A DNA stretch of 5,937 nucleotides, taken from positions 1-5,937 of the forward strand of contig JAFDWA010000118.1 in the NCBI GenBank assembly GCA_018268735.1, in the 5' to 3' direction. Every line of letters starts with the position of its first letter. Positions within the stretch are counted from its first letter, which is position 1. Below are positions 5,396-5,937 of the stretch, piece after piece. The notes beneath the pieces are model-generated. The model did no database searches. It was given only the letters and a program-made list of their open reading frames with translations, and was not told the origin of the DNA. The translations under genes were made by a program, and so were the position numbers. The stretch comes from Actinomycetota bacterium (GTDB lineage: Bacteria > Actinomycetota > Acidimicrobiia > Acidimicrobiales > Microtrichaceae).

Positions 5396-5937
5396 CGCCC
5401 CGGCGGCGCCGACTCCCCCGGGACCTCCACCCAGGAGCCTGGTGGATCTGGGCCCTCGGGATGGCGACCGCGGCGAGCCGGACCACCAATCCGCTGCTGC
5501 TCGCCGTCATCGTCGGCGCGGTGGCGGTGGTGGTGTCGGCCCGACGCACCGATGCACCGTGGGCGAGCGGGTTCGGCACCTACCTCGTGTTCGGGCTGGT
5601 CATCATCGCGATCCGCGTCGTGTTCCGGATGGTCTTCGACGCGCAGGACGGCACACACGTCCTGTTCACGCTGCCGTCGATCCCGCTGCCGGCCGCAGCC
5701 GCAGGCATCCGCATCGGAGGGGAGGTCAGCGCCGAAGGCGTCCTGGCCGCGATCTACGACGGGATGCGCCTCGCCACCATGATCGTCTGCCTCGGCGCCG
5801 CCAACGTGCTGGCGAACCCGAAGCGACTGCTCGCATCGGTCCCGAGCGCCCTCTACGAGGTCGGATCCGCGGTCACGGTCGCGTTGAGCGTGGCGCCGCA
5901 GCTGATCGAGAGCGGCCGTCGCGTCACCCGGGCCCGA
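5392..5937 (+). CDS. ecfT: ECF transporter transmembrane subunit EcfT (CbiQ family), 3' end cut off
   Basis: The GTG at 5392 overlaps the previous stop as GTGA. There is no strong ribosome-binding site, so coupled translation is likely. The 182 codons to the window edge encode a membrane protein of the CbiQ/EcfT family (PF02361). Recognisable stretches are RDLHPGAWWIWALGMA (10-25), TTNPLLL (31-37), a hydrophobic segment at 61-78, FTLPSIPLP (92-100), NVLANPKRLL and, at the edge, APQLIESGRRVTRAR (168-182). The last leads into the arginine-rich coupling region that contacts the ATPases. EcfT links two ATP-binding subunits to a substrate-binding S subunit in vitamin and metal importers. Those partners are not in the window and probably lie downstream. 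CbiQ relatives also serve cobalt import, but no CbiM or CbiN gene precedes it. With the B12 riboswitch and the two upstream proteins, cobalamin is the likelier substrate. Confidence 0.92.
   Translation, partial: MTPRRRRLPRDLHPGAWWIWALGMATAASRTTNPLLLAVIVGAVAVVVSARRTDAPWASGFGTYLVFGLVIIAIRVVFRMVFDAQDGTHVLFTLPSIPLPAAAAGIRIGGEVSAEGVLAAIYDGMRLATMIVCLGAANVLANPKRLLASVPSALYEVGSAVTVALSVAPQLIESGRRVTRAR

Noticed and set aside
5392..5937. EcfT as part of a cobalt transporter (CbiMNQO)
   Set aside because: No CbiM or CbiN gene precedes it, and the two upstream proteins resemble B12-binding domains. Cobalt is not fully excluded, because the downstream genes are not visible.

Overview
The window is GC-rich, with G or C at most third codon positions. 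It carries GTG starts, Thr/Pro-rich extracellular linkers, lipoprotein signal peptides, an LAxTG-type sorting signal and an actinobacterial-style cobalamin riboswitch. Together these point to a high-GC Actinomycetota genome. The poly-Thr linkers would suit an Acidimicrobiia-like lineage, but that finer placement is a guess.

Layout. Two divergent gene sets flank a regulatory region at 2492-2930. Leftward (minus strand) run a peptidoglycan-binding lipoprotein (2491-1295), a six-helix HdeD/DUF308 membrane protein (1203-631) and a small lipoprotein (602-183). A possible further gene starts at 66 and leaves the window. Rightward (plus strand), three genes overlap by 4 bases each behind a cobalamin riboswitch (about 2688-2820). 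The first is a secreted alpha/alpha-barrel protein with a C-terminal LAxTG sorting signal (2931-4409). The second is a secreted protein with a DUF4430/SCO2322-like beta domain and a C-terminal membrane anchor (4406-5395). The third is the EcfT/CbiQ transmembrane subunit of an ECF transporter (5392 to the window end, incomplete).

How the genes may work together. Animal intrinsic factor and transcobalamin hold B12 between an N-terminal alpha6/alpha6 barrel and a C-terminal beta domain. Here the same two kinds of domain appear as separate, adjacent, translationally coupled genes. They sit under a B12 riboswitch and directly ahead of an ECF transporter subunit. The simplest reading is a surface-displayed two-protein cobalamin (or corrinoid) capture device that feeds an ECF importer. 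Its ATPase and substrate-specific S subunits would lie beyond the right edge. The gene arrangement and motifs are visible in the sequence. Ligand binding and cooperation between the two proteins are inference.

The intergenic region also holds four copies of a 14-bp tandem repeat, a perfect TTGTAC-N8-GTACAA palindrome overlapping a -10-like hexamer, the riboswitch aptamer, and a hairpin that would hide the ribosome-binding site of the barrel gene. The minus-strand set looks like cell-envelope housekeeping, and no link to B12 is visible in it.
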